NCBI GenBank assembly: GCA_963784675.1
Contig: CAWASE010000014.1
Location: forward strand, 62,001-126,000
Direction of reading: 5' to 3'
Length of the DNA: 64,000 bases
From: SCTD01 sp963784675
GTDB taxonomy: Bacteria > Actinomycetota > Actinomycetes > Mycobacteriales > SCTD01
Under the pieces are notes generated by a model. The model had not been told where the DNA came from, did no database searches, and saw only the letters and a program-made list of their open reading frames with translations. Position 1 is the first letter of the stretch. Every line of letters begins with the position of its first letter. Below, one piece after another: positions 17,362 through 26,513 of this stretch. The position numbers and the translations under genes are program-made.

Positions 17362-18549
17362 ATGACCGAGACCCTGTCGCGCCACGCGACCCTGCCCCCT
17401 CGCCCGACCCCTGCCGAACGGGCCGGCGGGCCCTGGGCAGCCGGGGCCCTCGGCGCGCTGCGCGCCGGCGTCGTCGGGCTGCTGCTGGTGGGGCTGCCGG
17501 GACTGGCCCTCTGGTACGCCGACGACCGGTCCGGGACGACGTTCGCGCAGACGGCGCGGGGCCTGGGTCAGCTCTGGCTGCTGGCGCACGCAGCGACCCT
17601 GGAGGTTCCCGGCGGACGGGTCACGCTCGCCCCGCTGGGACTGTGCGTGCTCCCGCTGCTGCTGCTGGCCCGCGCCGCCGCGCGTGCTTCCCGTGACAGC
17701 CGGGCCGGATCGGTGGCAGACGTCGCCCGCGTCGCGCTGGCGACGGCCCTGCCCTATGCGCTGCTCACCGGCCTGGTCTCGGTGCTGAGCCGGGGCCCGG
17801 ACGTCTACGCCCCGCTGCCGCAGGCGGTCCTGGCAGGCCTCGTCCTCGGGGCGCTGGGCGCCGCTGCCGGTGCGCTGCGGCCGGGCCGGCTGTGGCGCGC
17901 CGGGTGGTGGGCGCTCCCGGCCCGGGTCCGCCTGCTCGCGCCGGCCGTCGCCGGTGCCTCTGGCGTGCTGCTCGCCGGTGGAGCGGTGCTCGTCGGCGCC
18001 GTGCTGGCCCTGCACCTGGACCGCGCCGCTGATCTCGCCGCGACCACCCGACCCGGTCCGGCCGGGGGCGCGGGCCTGCTGCTGCTCGGGCTCTGTCTCG
18101 TGCCGAACGCCGTGGTGTGGGGGACGTCCTGGTTGGCGGGGCCGGGCTTCGCCATCGGGACCGGCACCGGGGTCGGCCCGTTCGGCTACGCGCTCGGCGA
18201 CGTGCCGGCTTTCCCGCTGCTGGCCGCCCTGCCGTCGGGGGAGGCGCCGGGCTGGGCGGTCGTCGGTCTGCTGCTGCCGGTGCTGGCCGGGGCGGTCGCC
18301 GGGGTGCTGCTGCTGACGGGGCTGCGGGACCGCCGGCACCCGGTGCTGGAGACGTTGGCCGTCGGACCGGTCTGCGGCGTGCTGTGGGCCGGCATCTGCT
18401 GGGGCGCTGCCGGGGCGGTGGGCGGACAACGCTTGTCCTCGGTCGGGCCCTCGCCTGTCGCCGTCGGGCTCTGCGTCGCGGCCGAGGTCGGGGTGGGCGC
18501 GCTCGCTGCGGTGCTCGTCCTGCGGCGACGCGACGTGCCGACCGGCTGA
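17362..18549 (+). CDS. perM: PerM-like integral membrane protein (DUF6350)
   Basis: 395 residues with about ten hydrophobic segments and almost no soluble domain. Its place between sucD and purN, and the profile of an Ala/Leu/Gly-rich multi-spanner, match mycobacterial PerM (Rv0955), a membrane protein linked to cell division and chronic-infection persistence. ATG 17362 follows CCAGGGGT. Conserved-looking segments include NAVVWGTSWLAGPGFAIGTG and GVGPFGYALGDVPAFPLLA. Identification rests on synteny and topology; the molecular role is not established by sequence. Confidence 0.8.
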   Translation: MTETLSRHATLPPRPTPAERAGGPWAAGALGALRAGVVGLLLVGLPGLALWYADDRSGTTFAQTARGLGQLWLLAHAATLEVPGGRVTLAPLGLCVLPLLLLARAAARASRDSRAGSVADVARVALATALPYALLTGLVSVLSRGPDVYAPLPQAVLAGLVLGALGAAAGALRPGRLWRAGWWALPARVRLLAPAVAGASGVLLAGGAVLVGAVLALHLDRAADLAATTRPGPAGGAGLLLLGLCLVPNAVVWGTSWLAGPGFAIGTGTGVGPFGYALGDVPAFPLLAALPSGEAPGWAVVGLLLPVLAGAVAGVLLLTGLRDRRHPVLETLAVGPVCGVLWAGICWGAAGAVGGQRLSSVGPSPVAVGLCVAAEVGVGALAAVLVLRRRDVPTG

Positions 18550-18591
18550 CGCGGCGCTGCGCCGCCGGCGACCTGGACGGGGTGGCTCAGG

Positions 18592-19161
18592 TCAGCGGGA
18601 ATCCCCCGTCAGGTCGCGCTCGAAGTCGCGGGAGCACGCGTCGACGGCCGCCTGGTCGCCGTCGGCCTGGCTCAGGCACTCGGTGAAGCTGCCGAGGTCC
18701 GCTCGGCTGAACAGGACTCCGGCCACGACGACGACGACCGCAGCGACCAGGATCCCGACGGCGCCGAGGACGATGCCGGCGAGCGCCGTGCCGCCGTTGT
18801 CGGCCTCGCCACGAGCGGCCTTCTTGCGGGCCAGGACGCCCAGCACGATCGCGACCACGCCGAGGACCCCGCCGAGCAGGAACAGGCCGGTCACGACCGC
18901 CGCGATCCCGAGGACGAGGGCGGCGACGCCGAGCCCGTTGCTGGGAGCCGTACCCGGCCCCGTGCTCCCGTAGGGCGGGCGCACCGGAGCGCCGTACTGG
19001 CCCGCGCCGTAGTGACCGCCGTACGGGGGAGGCTGGCCGAACGGCTGCGCGGTCTGCCCGGGACCGTACGGGTTCACGGGCGCGTCACCGGTCGGTGGGG
19101 TGGCCGGCGGTCGGTCCGCCCCGGCGTCGGGGGAGCGGAACGGGTCGTCGGGCGCTGTCAC
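18592..19161 (-). CDS. DUF4190-type small membrane protein
   Basis: 189 residues. The first ~70 are Pro/Gly/Tyr-rich and probably cytoplasmic. Two hydrophobic helices follow: LGVAALVLGIAAVVTGLFLLGG and LAGIVLGAVGILVAAVVVVVAG. A short extracytoplasmic tail holds two Cys (FTECLSQ... VDACSRD). GTG 19161 follows GAGGAGG at good spacing. It is convergent with perM. Function unknown; the Pro-rich tail suggests a protein-interaction role (inference). Confidence 0.75.
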   Translation of the reverse strand: MTAPDDPFRSPDAGADRPPATPPTGDAPVNPYGPGQTAQPFGQPPPYGGHYGAGQYGAPVRPPYGSTGPGTAPSNGLGVAALVLGIAAVVTGLFLLGGVLGVVAIVLGVLARKKAARGEADNGGTALAGIVLGAVGILVAAVVVVVAGVLFSRADLGSFTECLSQADGDQAAVDACSRDFERDLTGDSR

Positions 19162-19284
19162 ATCGGCCTCCTCGAGGAGCCGGGCGTCAGCAGCCCGGCG
19201 CCTCTTGGTTACCTCACCGGCCGCGGCACCACCAGCGCCCGGTCTGCTTCCACGCTCCCCGCGACCTTGGTCGGGCGACGTCGG

Positions 19285-19290
19285 TAGCCT
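19285..19290 (+). promoter_or_regulatory. Possible -10 box TAGCCT for purNH
   Basis: TAGCCT about 50 nt upstream of the purN start; would give a leader of ~43 nt containing GGAGGAGGAG. Confidence 0.4.
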
Positions 19291-19339
19291 GCGGTCACCG
19301 CGCCCGGGACCTGTCCGGCGCCCGCCCGGAGGAGGAGCC

Positions 19340-19945
19340 CTGACCGCGCGACTGGTCGTGCTCGCCTCGGGCAGCGGCACGACCCTGCAGGCGCTGCTGG
19401 ACGCCGCACGGGAGCCCGGCTACGGCGCCGAGATCGTGGCGGTGGGCTCGGACCGGCCACGAGCGCAGGCGCTCGAGCGGGCGGCTGCAGCGGGCGTGCC
19501 GTGCTTCGCCGAGCCGCTGGAGCAGGGCGCCGACCGTGCCGCCTGGAACGTCCGCCTGGCGACCGCGGTGGCGGCCCACGAGCCGCACCTGGTGGTCTGC
19601 GCCGGCTTCATGCGCATCCTCGGGCCCGCCTTTCTCGGTCGCTTCCCCGGCCGGGTCGTGAACACCCACCCGGCGCTGCTGCCGGCCTTCCCCGGGGCTC
19701 ACGCTGTCGCCGACGCGCTCGCCTACGGCGTCAAGGTCGCCGGCGTCACCGTCCACCTCGTCGACGAGGGTGTCGACACCGGACCCGTCGTCGCCCAGGC
19801 CAGCGTCGCCGTGCTGCCCGACGACGACGAGGCGCGACTGCAGAGCAGGATCCAGGACGTCGAGCGCCCGCTCTTCGTCGACGCCGTGGGACGGATGGCC
19901 CGCCAGGGCTGGACCGTCGTAGGAAGGACCGTGAGGCTCGGATGA
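19340..19945 (+). CDS. purN: Phosphoribosylglycinamide formyltransferase, apparent CTG start
   Basis: 201 residues. Transfers the formyl group of 10-formyl-THF to GAR in purine synthesis. Seen: LVVLASGSGTTLQALLDA (N-terminal strand and GSGT loop), CAGFMRILGPAFLGRFPGRVVNTHPALLPAF (catalytic Asn/His region) and GVTVHLVDEGVDTGPVVAQ (Asp loop). The natural first codons read CTG ACC GCG CGA behind GGAGGAG. No ATG, GTG or TTG gives a complete first strand; the next in-frame GTG (19358) would delete it. So either a rare CTG start is used or the base is a consensus error. Confidence 0.9.
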   Translation: MTARLVVLASGSGTTLQALLDAAREPGYGAEIVAVGSDRPRAQALERAAAAGVPCFAEPLEQGADRAAWNVRLATAVAAHEPHLVVCAGFMRILGPAFLGRFPGRVVNTHPALLPAFPGAHAVADALAYGVKVAGVTVHLVDEGVDTGPVVAQASVAVLPDDDEARLQSRIQDVERPLFVDAVGRMARQGWTVVGRTVRLG

Positions 19946-21525
19946 GCACCCCCGACAACGACAGCAGCCAGGACACCAGGACTCCGGTCCGCAGAGCCCT
20001 CATCAGTGCCTACGACAAGGCGGGTCTGGTCGAGCTCGGACTGGGTCTGGCTGCGGCAGGCGTCGAGATCGTCTCCACCGGCTCGACCGCGGCGACGCTG
20101 CGCGCAGCCGGGGTAGCGGTCACCGCCGTGGACGCCCTCACCGGCTTCCCCGAGTGCCTGGACGGCCGCGTCAAGACGCTGCACCCGAAGGTGCACGCGG
20201 GCATCCTCGCCGACCTGCGGCTGCCGGACCACCAGCGCCAGCTCAGCGAGCTCGGGATCGAGCCGTTCGAGCTCGTCGTGGTGAACCTGTACCCGTTCGC
20301 CGCCACCGTCGCCTCCGGCGCCGGGCCGGACGAGTGCGTCGAGCAGATCGACATCGGCGGACCGACGATGGTGCGCGCGGCGGCCAAGAACCACCCGTCG
20401 GTCGCGGTCGTCACCGACCCGGCCGGGTATCAGGCCGTGCTCGACGCGATCGCTCTGGGCGGCACCACCCTGGCCGAACGAAAGCGCCTCGCCGGACTGG
20501 CTTTCGCCCACACCGCCGCCTACGACGTCGCGGTGGCGTCGTGGTTCGCGAACGGCTACGGGCCGGCCGACAACGAGCAGTTCCCAGCGTTCCTGGGCGC
20601 CACCTGGCAGCGCGGCGACGTGCTCCGGTACGGCGAGAACCCGCACCAGCACGCCGCGCTGTACGTGGATCCGAGCGGCGGCCCGTCGCTGGCGAACGCC
20701 CGCCAGCACCATGGCAAGGCGATGTCCTACAACAACTACGTCGACACCGACGCCGCCCTGCGCGCGGCCAACGACTTCACCGACCCGTGCGTCGCGATCA
20801 TCAAGCACGCCAACCCGTGCGGCATCGCGATCGGCTCCGACGTCGCGGCCGCGCATCGGGCCGCGCACGCGTGCGACCCCGTCTCGGCGTTCGGCGGCGT
20901 CATCGCCAGCAACCGGGCCGTGTCGGTCGCCATGGCTGTGCAGGTCGCCGAGGTGTTCACCGAGGTCATCGTCGCCCCCTCCTACGAGGACGGCGCGATC
21001 GAGGTGCTGTCCCGCAAGCCGTCGATCCGGGTGCTCGAGACGACCGGTCACGGTGGGCAGGGTCTGGAGTTCCGTCAGGTCTGCGGCGGCGTGCTGCTGC
21101 AGGCCGCGGACTCCATCAGCGCGCCGGGCGACGACCCGGCCTCCTGGACGCTGGCCTGTGGCGAACCCGCCGGCGACGCGATGCTGGCTGACCTCGTCTT
21201 CGCGTGGCGGGCGGTCCGGGCGGTCAAGAGCAACGCCATCCTGCTGGCGTCCGGCGGGGCCACCGTCGGCGTCGGGATGGGCCAGGTGAACCGGGTCGAC
21301 TCGGCCAGGCTCGCGGTCGCCCGCGCCGGCGAGCGGGCCGCCGGCTCGGTCGCCTCCTCCGACGCGTTCTTCCCCTTCCCGGACGGTCTGCAGGTGCTGC
21401 TCGATGCGGGGGTGCGCGCCGTCGTGCAGCCCGGAGGCTCGGTCCGCGACGACCAGGTGATCGAGGCGGCGAAGGCGGCGGGCGCCACGCTCTACCTGAC
21501 CGGCACCCGGCACTTCTTCCACTAG
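19942..21525 (+). CDS. purH: Bifunctional AICAR transformylase/IMP cyclohydrolase
   Basis: 527 residues, last two steps to IMP. N-terminal MGS-like cyclohydrolase domain (ALISAYDKAGLVELGLGL, IVSTGSTAATLRAAG, LDGRVKTLHPKVHAGIL) and C-terminal transformylase domain (KAMSYNNYVDTDAA, IIKHANPCGIAIG, SDAFFPFPDGLQ). ATG 19942 overlaps the purN TGA (ATGA), so the pair forms a coupled operon, and folD nearby supplies the one-carbon carrier. Length and motifs are complete. Confidence 0.97.
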   Translation: MSTPDNDSSQDTRTPVRRALISAYDKAGLVELGLGLAAAGVEIVSTGSTAATLRAAGVAVTAVDALTGFPECLDGRVKTLHPKVHAGILADLRLPDHQRQLSELGIEPFELVVVNLYPFAATVASGAGPDECVEQIDIGGPTMVRAAAKNHPSVAVVTDPAGYQAVLDAIALGGTTLAERKRLAGLAFAHTAAYDVAVASWFANGYGPADNEQFPAFLGATWQRGDVLRYGENPHQHAALYVDPSGGPSLANARQHHGKAMSYNNYVDTDAALRAANDFTDPCVAIIKHANPCGIAIGSDVAAAHRAAHACDPVSAFGGVIASNRAVSVAMAVQVAEVFTEVIVAPSYEDGAIEVLSRKPSIRVLETTGHGGQGLEFRQVCGGVLLQAADSISAPGDDPASWTLACGEPAGDAMLADLVFAWRAVRAVKSNAILLASGGATVGVGMGQVNRVDSARLAVARAGERAAGSVASSDAFFPFPDGLQVLLDAGVRAVVQPGGSVRDDQVIEAAKAAGATLYLTGTRHFFH

Positions 21526-21536
21526 GCCGATCGCGC

Positions 21537-22115
21537 GTGGAAGACCTGACGCGTGCCGACTTCTCGCGAGAGACGCTGTCCGGAAGAGTTTTTCAGGATG
21601 CTCGCCTGATCGGGGCCGACTTCTCCGAGGCCGTTCTGGACCGGGTCGTCTTCGAGCGCTGCGACCTGTCGGGCGCTGAGCTCACGTCGGCGACGCTGAC
21701 CGACTGCGCGTTGATCGGCTGCACGCTGGAACGCGCGCGCCTGTTCGGCTCGACGCTGACGGGATGCAAGCTCACCGGCTCGACGTTCCTGCGTGCTGCG
21801 CTGCGCCCGCTCACCGTCCAAGGCGGGGACTGGTCCTATGTCGGCCTGCGCGGCGCCGACCTGCGCGGGGTCTCGCTGGCAGGGCTGAAGCTGTGCGAGG
21901 CCGACCTCACCGACGCCGACCTGTCTCGCGCCGATCTCGCCGGCGCCGACCTGAGCCGCGCGATCCTGCGGGGCTGCCGGCTCAACGGAGCCGATCTGCG
22001 CGGTGCCCGCCTGCACGGCTGCGACCTCGACGGTGTCGACTGGACGGGCGTGCGCATCGACCTCGGTCAGGCCGTGCTGCTGGCGCAGGCGCGGGGCGCG
22101 GTGGTGGATCCCTGA
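21537..22115 (+). CDS. Pentapeptide repeat protein, MfpA/Qnr-like
   Basis: 192 residues, nearly all A(D/N)LxX pentapeptides, so a right-handed quadrilateral beta-helix. GTG 21537, 11 nt after purH, without a clear ribosome site. Length and several segments parallel mycobacterial MfpA: a central RPLT kink, LRGADLRG, and a C-terminal GVRIDLGQAVLLAQARG comparable to GARVDVDQAVAFAAAHG from memory of MfpA. MfpA and Qnr mimic DNA and bind gyrase, giving fluoroquinolone protection; that role here is inference. Confidence 0.75.
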   Translation: MEDLTRADFSRETLSGRVFQDARLIGADFSEAVLDRVVFERCDLSGAELTSATLTDCALIGCTLERARLFGSTLTGCKLTGSTFLRAALRPLTVQGGDWSYVGLRGADLRGVSLAGLKLCEADLTDADLSRADLAGADLSRAILRGCRLNGADLRGARLHGCDLDGVDWTGVRIDLGQAVLLAQARGAVVDP

Positions 22116-22132
22116 GCGCTCGCGCCCAGGGG

Positions 22133-22789
22133 TCACGGCCGGAGGCGGAAGCCGACCTCCAGCGCAGCCGTCACGGTCTGCGTGCCTGCCGACACCTCCA
22201 GCGCAGCGGATCCGGCGTCGTGGCCCGCGCTCCGCACGCTCATGGTGTGCAGGGCGACGGTCTCGGCGCCGGTGCGCAGGCCCGGCTCGGTCGTCCACGC
22301 CACCGGACCGAGCGTGAGGCCGAGCCCACGGGCGTAGTCGAGCGCGCGGGCACGGGCGTCGGCGGCAGCACGCGCCCGAACCTCGGCGTGCGCCGGGTTG
22401 TCGGCATCGACGAGCCACTGGGGACCGTGCACGACGATCTCGTCGTGGGCAGCGAGGTCGGCCAGCAGGGGGCCCAGCAGCGAGACGTCCGTGATCTCCA
22501 GGGCGGTGTCGCGCACAGCCGTGAAGGCGACCCGCGTGGACCGTCCGTGCTCCCCCCACTCGACGACGGGAGCCAGCAGCAGAACGGTCGTCTGCCGCTG
22601 GCGAACAGCCGGTCCGAGCTGGTCGAGCCGGTCGTCGAGCAGCGCGGCCACGGCTGCCGTGCGGGCATGCGCTCCGGGACCCGTCGCAGCCTCGGCGGAG
22701 ACCCGGACGGTCAGGGCCGCCGCGTCCGGGGCGACCTCCAGCTCGGCGCGGCCGGTGACCGCGAGGACGTCGGAGAAGAGGTCGCTCAC
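22133..22789 (-). CDS. SIMPL (DUF541) domain protein
   Basis: 218 residues. Typical SIMPL pattern: VTGRAELEVAPDAAALTVRVSAEA, repeated internal structure, and DARARALDYARGLGLTLGPVAWTTEPG. Unlike many family members it has no signal peptide from GTG 22789, so it may stay in the cytoplasm. Its start overlaps the stop of the upstream methyltransferase (GTGA), so they are co-translated. Function of SIMPL proteins is poorly defined (oxidative stress and signalling links). Confidence 0.8.
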   Translation of the reverse strand: MSDLFSDVLAVTGRAELEVAPDAAALTVRVSAEAATGPGAHARTAAVAALLDDRLDQLGPAVRQRQTTVLLLAPVVEWGEHGRSTRVAFTAVRDTALEITDVSLLGPLLADLAAHDEIVVHGPQWLVDADNPAHAEVRARAAADARARALDYARGLGLTLGPVAWTTEPGLRTGAETVALHTMSVRSAGHDAGSAALEVSAGTQTVTAALEVGFRLRP

Positions 22790-23421
22790 GCCGGCACGCT
22801 ACGCCGGGCCCAGACCGCCCACAACGGGTCGGCCGTCCAGCCGGTCTGGCGACGTTCGACCGTCGGCACGTCGAAACCGCCTGCCCGGCGGTGGTACTCG
22901 GCGACGATCTCGCCGTGGACGTCGTCGGTGGAGGCCAGCCAGCCGCGGATGGCCTTGGAGGGGAAGCAGCGGTTGCTGAAGGTGCACACACTGACCCCGC
23001 CGGGGCGCAGCACGCGGGCGACCTCGGCGTACACCTGCAGCGGCCGGGTCAGGTAGTCGACGGAGACGCAGTTCAGCACGGCATCGAAGCTCGCGTCCTC
23101 GAACGGCAGCAGGGGATCGTCGTTCAGGTCGCGGACGACGACCGCGTCGGCCATCGGGTTGGCGCGCAGCTCACGGTCGTTCATGCCGAGCACGGTCAGG
23201 TGCCGGGGACGGGCCGGCAGGTGGCTGACCCAGGACGACATCAGGTCCAGCACGTCGCCGTCGGTGCCGAGCTCGGCGTAGAGCGCAGACACGGCCGCGA
23301 TCGCGCGGTCGTCCAGGTGGGTGACCAACCGCGGGCTGCTGTAGAAGATCGGATCGGGTGCCTCGTCGGCGCGATCGAAGAAGCCGGGCGGGAAGGGGTC
23401 ATGGTTCGCAGGTCGGCTCAC
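22786..23421 (-). CDS. Class I SAM-dependent methyltransferase
   Basis: 211 residues. DGDVLDLMSSWVSHLP is the motif I-like SAM-binding strand in a divergent form, LNDDPLLPFEDASFDAVLNCVSVDYL holds motifs III/IV, and YAEVARVLRPGGVSVCTFSNRCFPSKAIRGWL is the post-motif helix. Start taken at GTG 23421; GTG 23436 is in frame but overlaps the folD promoter. Divergent from folD by 17 bp. Methyl acceptor unknown. Confidence 0.75.
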   Translation of the reverse strand: MSRPANHDPFPPGFFDRADEAPDPIFYSSPRLVTHLDDRAIAAVSALYAELGTDGDVLDLMSSWVSHLPARPRHLTVLGMNDRELRANPMADAVVVRDLNDDPLLPFEDASFDAVLNCVSVDYLTRPLQVYAEVARVLRPGGVSVCTFSNRCFPSKAIRGWLASTDDVHGEIVAEYHRRAGGFDVPTVERRQTGWTADPLWAVWARRSVPA

Positions 23422-23426
23422 CGGCC

Positions 23427-23432
23427 TAGGGT
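23427..23432 (+). promoter_or_regulatory. Leaderless -10 box TAGGGT for folD
   Basis: TAGGGT, 6 nt, then GTG 23439. No ribosome site could fit. Confidence 0.6.
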
Positions 23433-23438
23433 GCACCC

Positions 23439-24306
23439 GTGACCGCCCGCATGCTCCCCGGAGCCCCCGTCGCCCAGGCCGTCCTCGACGATCTCCAGCC
23501 GCGCATCGCCGCCCTCGTCGCTGCGGGGCACCGTCCTGGGCTGGGGACGATCCTGGTCGGCGGCGACAGCGCCAGCGGCGGCTACGTCAAGATGAAGATG
23601 GACCGGGCTACCGAGCTCGGCCTGACGAGTCCGCACCGGCACCTGCCCGACGACGCCACGCAGGACGACCTGGTCCGCGCGATCCGCGAGCTCAACGACG
23701 ACGACTCCGTCGACGCCATGCTCATCCAGCACCCGACGCCGAAGCAGATCGACTTCGAGGCAGCGCTCCTGGAGATGGATCCCGACAAGGACGTCGACGG
23801 CCTGCACCCGGTGAACATGGGGCGGCTGGCGATGGGCATGCCCGGCCCGGTCCCGTGCACCCCCGCGGGCATCGAGGCGCTGCTGGCCTTCCACGAGATC
23901 CCCGTCGCCGGCCAGGCAGGTCTGCATCCTCGGACGCGGTACGACCTTGGGACGGCCGCTGTCGTTGCTGCTCACCCAGAAGCGTCCGACGGCGAACGCG
24001 GCCGTCACCGTCGTGCACACCGGCGTGCCGAACTGGGCCGACTACACCCGCCGGGCGTCGATCGTCGTCGCGGCCGTGGGCGTGCCCGGGATCCTGCAGC
24101 CCGAGCACCTGACTCCCGGCGTCACCGTGGTGGGTGGCGGAGTGCGGTACGAGGGACGCAAGCTGCTGCCGGACGTCGACGAAGCCTGCGAGCAGGTCGC
24201 CGGCGCCATCACCCCTCGGGTCGGCGGTGTCGGACCGACGACGGTGGCGATGCTGTTCCGCAACTGCATCGAGGCGGCGGAGCGGCGCAGGTCGCTGCGC
24301 GACTGA
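23439..24306 (+). CDS. folD: Methylenetetrahydrofolate dehydrogenase/cyclohydrolase, frameshifted
   Basis: About 288 residues; NADP-dependent bifunctional enzyme making 10-formyl-THF. First part: GGDSASGGYVKMKMDRATELG (the conserved YxxxK appears as YVKMK) and DVDGLHPVNMGRLAMG. Second part: VCILGRGTTLGRPLSLLLT and GGGVRYEGRKLLPDVD, with a clean C-terminus. The halves are offset by one base: 23911-23920 reads GCCAGGCAGG, and dropping one G (23915/23916) gives VAGQQVCILGRG in frame. As folD is normally essential, an assembly indel is far more likely than decay. Confidence 0.92.
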
Positions 24307-24338
24307 GCCGCCGCTCACCGGACCCACCCTGCCCGCCC

Positions 24339-24950
24339 TCACCCCGCGCGGCGGATGCTCTCCTCGACGTCGATCGGCAGCGGCCGCACGACGCCGGTGC
24401 TGATGACCTCGTTGGCCAGGCGCGCCCGCCGGTCGGTCCCTTCCGGGATCCCGAACTTCGCGTACAGCCGCAGCAGGTGCTGCTTGACCGCAGCCTCGGT
24501 GACGACGAGCTGGCCGGCGATCTGCCGCGCGCTCGCCGGCGACACGAACGCCTCCTGGCCGGCGGCCGGCCGGCACAGCGAGGTGAGGACCTCGCACTCG
24601 CGGCGGGTGAGATCCGGCGCCGACAGGCGGCTGAGCATGGCCGTCTCCTCCGTCATGGCGGCCGGCAGCCCGTTGATGCGGGTGCGGGCGGCGCCGAAGG
24701 AGATGACGTCGCCGTCGTCGAGCAACCGTCGTCCGACCGGACGTCCGTTCACCCGCGTGCCGTTGGTCGACAGGCCCAGGTCGCACACGTAGACGTGGTC
24801 GCCGCGCCGGACGAGCTCGGCATGCAGCCGCGAGACGCTCGGGTCCTCCAGGAAGACGTCGACGCTCTCCGAACGTCCGACCGTCGTCACGTCGGGACCG
24901 AGCTCGTAGGTCTCGCCCGTCTCCTCGAAGCGCAGCGTGAGAGGTAGCAC
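24339..24950 (-). CDS. FHA domain regulator with LuxR-type HTH
   Basis: 203 residues. Residues ~1-95 form an FHA domain (TTVGRSESVDVFLEDPSVSRLHAEL, then STNGTRVNGRPVG), which reads phosphothreonine marks. Residues ~110-180 form a LuxR/GerE-like helix-turn-helix (LTRRECEVLTSL, ARQIAGQLVVTEAAVKQHLLRLYAKFGI). So it probably couples Ser/Thr kinase signalling to transcription; the kinase at 41712 is one candidate (inference). GTG 24950 follows AAGGAG at suitable spacing. Stands alone, convergent with folD. Confidence 0.85.
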   Translation of the reverse strand: MLPLTLRFEETGETYELGPDVTTVGRSESVDVFLEDPSVSRLHAELVRRGDHVYVCDLGLSTNGTRVNGRPVGRRLLDDGDVISFGAARTRINGLPAAMTEETAMLSRLSAPDLTRRECEVLTSLCRPAAGQEAFVSPASARQIAGQLVVTEAAVKQHLLRLYAKFGIPEGTDRRARLANEVISTGVVRPLPIDVEESIRRAG

Positions 24951-25060
24951 GACGGCTCCTTCCGGACTCGAGCCCACCGACCGGTCAGCGTGTGCGCCGA
25001 CCCCTCGGACGCGACGCAACCCGCGCGCGTCCGCCCAGCGAACCAGACAACCCGTCCCCG

Positions 25061-25066
25061 TAGGGT
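25061..25066 (+). promoter_or_regulatory. Possible -10 box TAGGGT for the DUF3017 gene
   Basis: TAGGGT 40 nt before ATG 25107; the leader contains GAGGGACGGAG as ribosome site. Confidence 0.45.
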
Positions 25067-25106
25067 CAGAACTGCGGTACCGGGCCGCACGAGGGACGGA
25101 GCAAGC

Positions 25107-25370
25107 ATGTCCGCGACGTCGCGGCAGTACCCCAGCCTCGCCGTGATCGCCCTGGCCGGGGCCGGGCTGCTCCTCGGCGCCGTCCTGGACTGGAAGCCCG
25201 GGGCGTTCGTCCTGTCGGGCGCGATGCTGCTGGCCGGGACGCTGCGGCTGTCGCTGCCGGAGCGGCAGGCGGGGTGGTTGGCCGTACGCAGCCGTCCGGT
25301 CGATGCTGCGGTGCTGCTGACGCTGGGCTTCGCGCTGGCCGCGCTCGCGAACACCATCCCCGACGTCTAG
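25107..25370 (+). CDS. DUF3017 small membrane protein
   Basis: 87 residues with three hydrophobic segments (LAVIALAGAGLLLGAVLDW, GAFVLSGAMLLAGTLRLSL, AAVLLTLGFALAALAN) and the LPERQAGWLAVRSRPVD loop typical of DUF3017. In many Actinobacteria this gene sits between folD and mdh, as here. ATG 25107 has a clear ribosome site. Function unknown. Confidence 0.85.
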   Translation: MSATSRQYPSLAVIALAGAGLLLGAVLDWKPGAFVLSGAMLLAGTLRLSLPERQAGWLAVRSRPVDAAVLLTLGFALAALANTIPDV

Positions 25371-25432
25371 CCCACGCGGTCCCGGGCGGCGGCGTCGACG
25401 GGGGGCCGACGGCACGGTCCCCGGCCACCTCG

Positions 25433-25438
25433 TACCCT
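25433..25438 (+). promoter_or_regulatory. Possible -10 box TACCCT for mdh-icd
   Basis: TACCCT 87 nt before the mdh ATG. The GC-rich leader contains a CCCGGG...CCCGGG self-complementary pair (about 25467-25489). Confidence 0.4.
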
Positions 25439-25524
25439 GGCGCGGCACGCGCGCCGCGCCCGCAACCCGGGCGCCACCCCAGACCCGGGCCCGGCGCGGC
25501 CCCGAGAGCGGAGTCCTCCCGATC

Positions 25525-26513
25525 ATGGCCAGCACCCCCGTCACCGTCACCGTCACCGGCGCCGCCGGCCAGATCGGCTACGCGCTGCTCTTCCGCATCG
25601 CGTCGGGCCAGCTGCTCGGCCCGGACACCCCCGTACGCCTGCGCCTGCTGGAGATCGAGCCGGCGCTCAAGGCTGCCGAGGGCACCGCGATGGAGCTCGA
25701 CGACTGCGCCTTCCCGCTGCTGACCGGCATCGACATCACCGCCGACGCCACAGCCGCCTTCGACGGCGCCAACGTCGCCCTGCTCGTCGGTGCCCGACCG
25801 CGCACCGCCGGCATGGAGCGCGGAGACCTGCTGTCCGCCAACGGCGGCATCTTCAAGCCCCAGGGCGAGGCGCTCAACGCCGGCGCCGCCAGCGACATCC
25901 GCGTCCTGGTCGTCGGCAACCCGGCCAACACCAACGCGCTGATCGCCGCCTCGCACGCCCCCGACATCCCGGGCTCGCGCTTCACCGCCATGACCCGGCT
26001 GGACCACAACCGCGCGCTCAGCCAGCTGGCGAAGAAGACCGGCTCGGCCGTCGCCGACATCAAGCACCTGACCATCTGGGGCAACCACTCCGCGACGCAG
26101 TACCCCGACTGGTCGCAGGCCACCATCGCAGGCACGCCGGTGGCCGAGGTCGTCGGCGACGAGGCCTGGCTCAAGGAGACCTTCATCCCCACCGTCGCCA
26201 AGCGCGGCGCGGCGATCATCGAGGCCCGCGGCTCGTCCTCGGCCGCGTCGGCCGCGAACGCGGCCGTCGACCACGTCTACGACTGGGTGAACGGCACCGC
26301 CGACGGCGACTGGACGTCGGCGGCGATCATGTCCGACGGCTCCTACGACGTCCCCGCGGGCATCATCAGCTCCTTCCCGTGCACCTCCTCCGGCGGCGAG
26401 TGGGAGATCGTCCAGGGGCTGGAGATCGACGCCTTCTCGCGCGGCAAGATCGACGCCTCGGTCGCCGAGCTGACCGAGGAGCGCGACGCCGTGCGTGAGC
26501 TGGGCCTGCTCGG

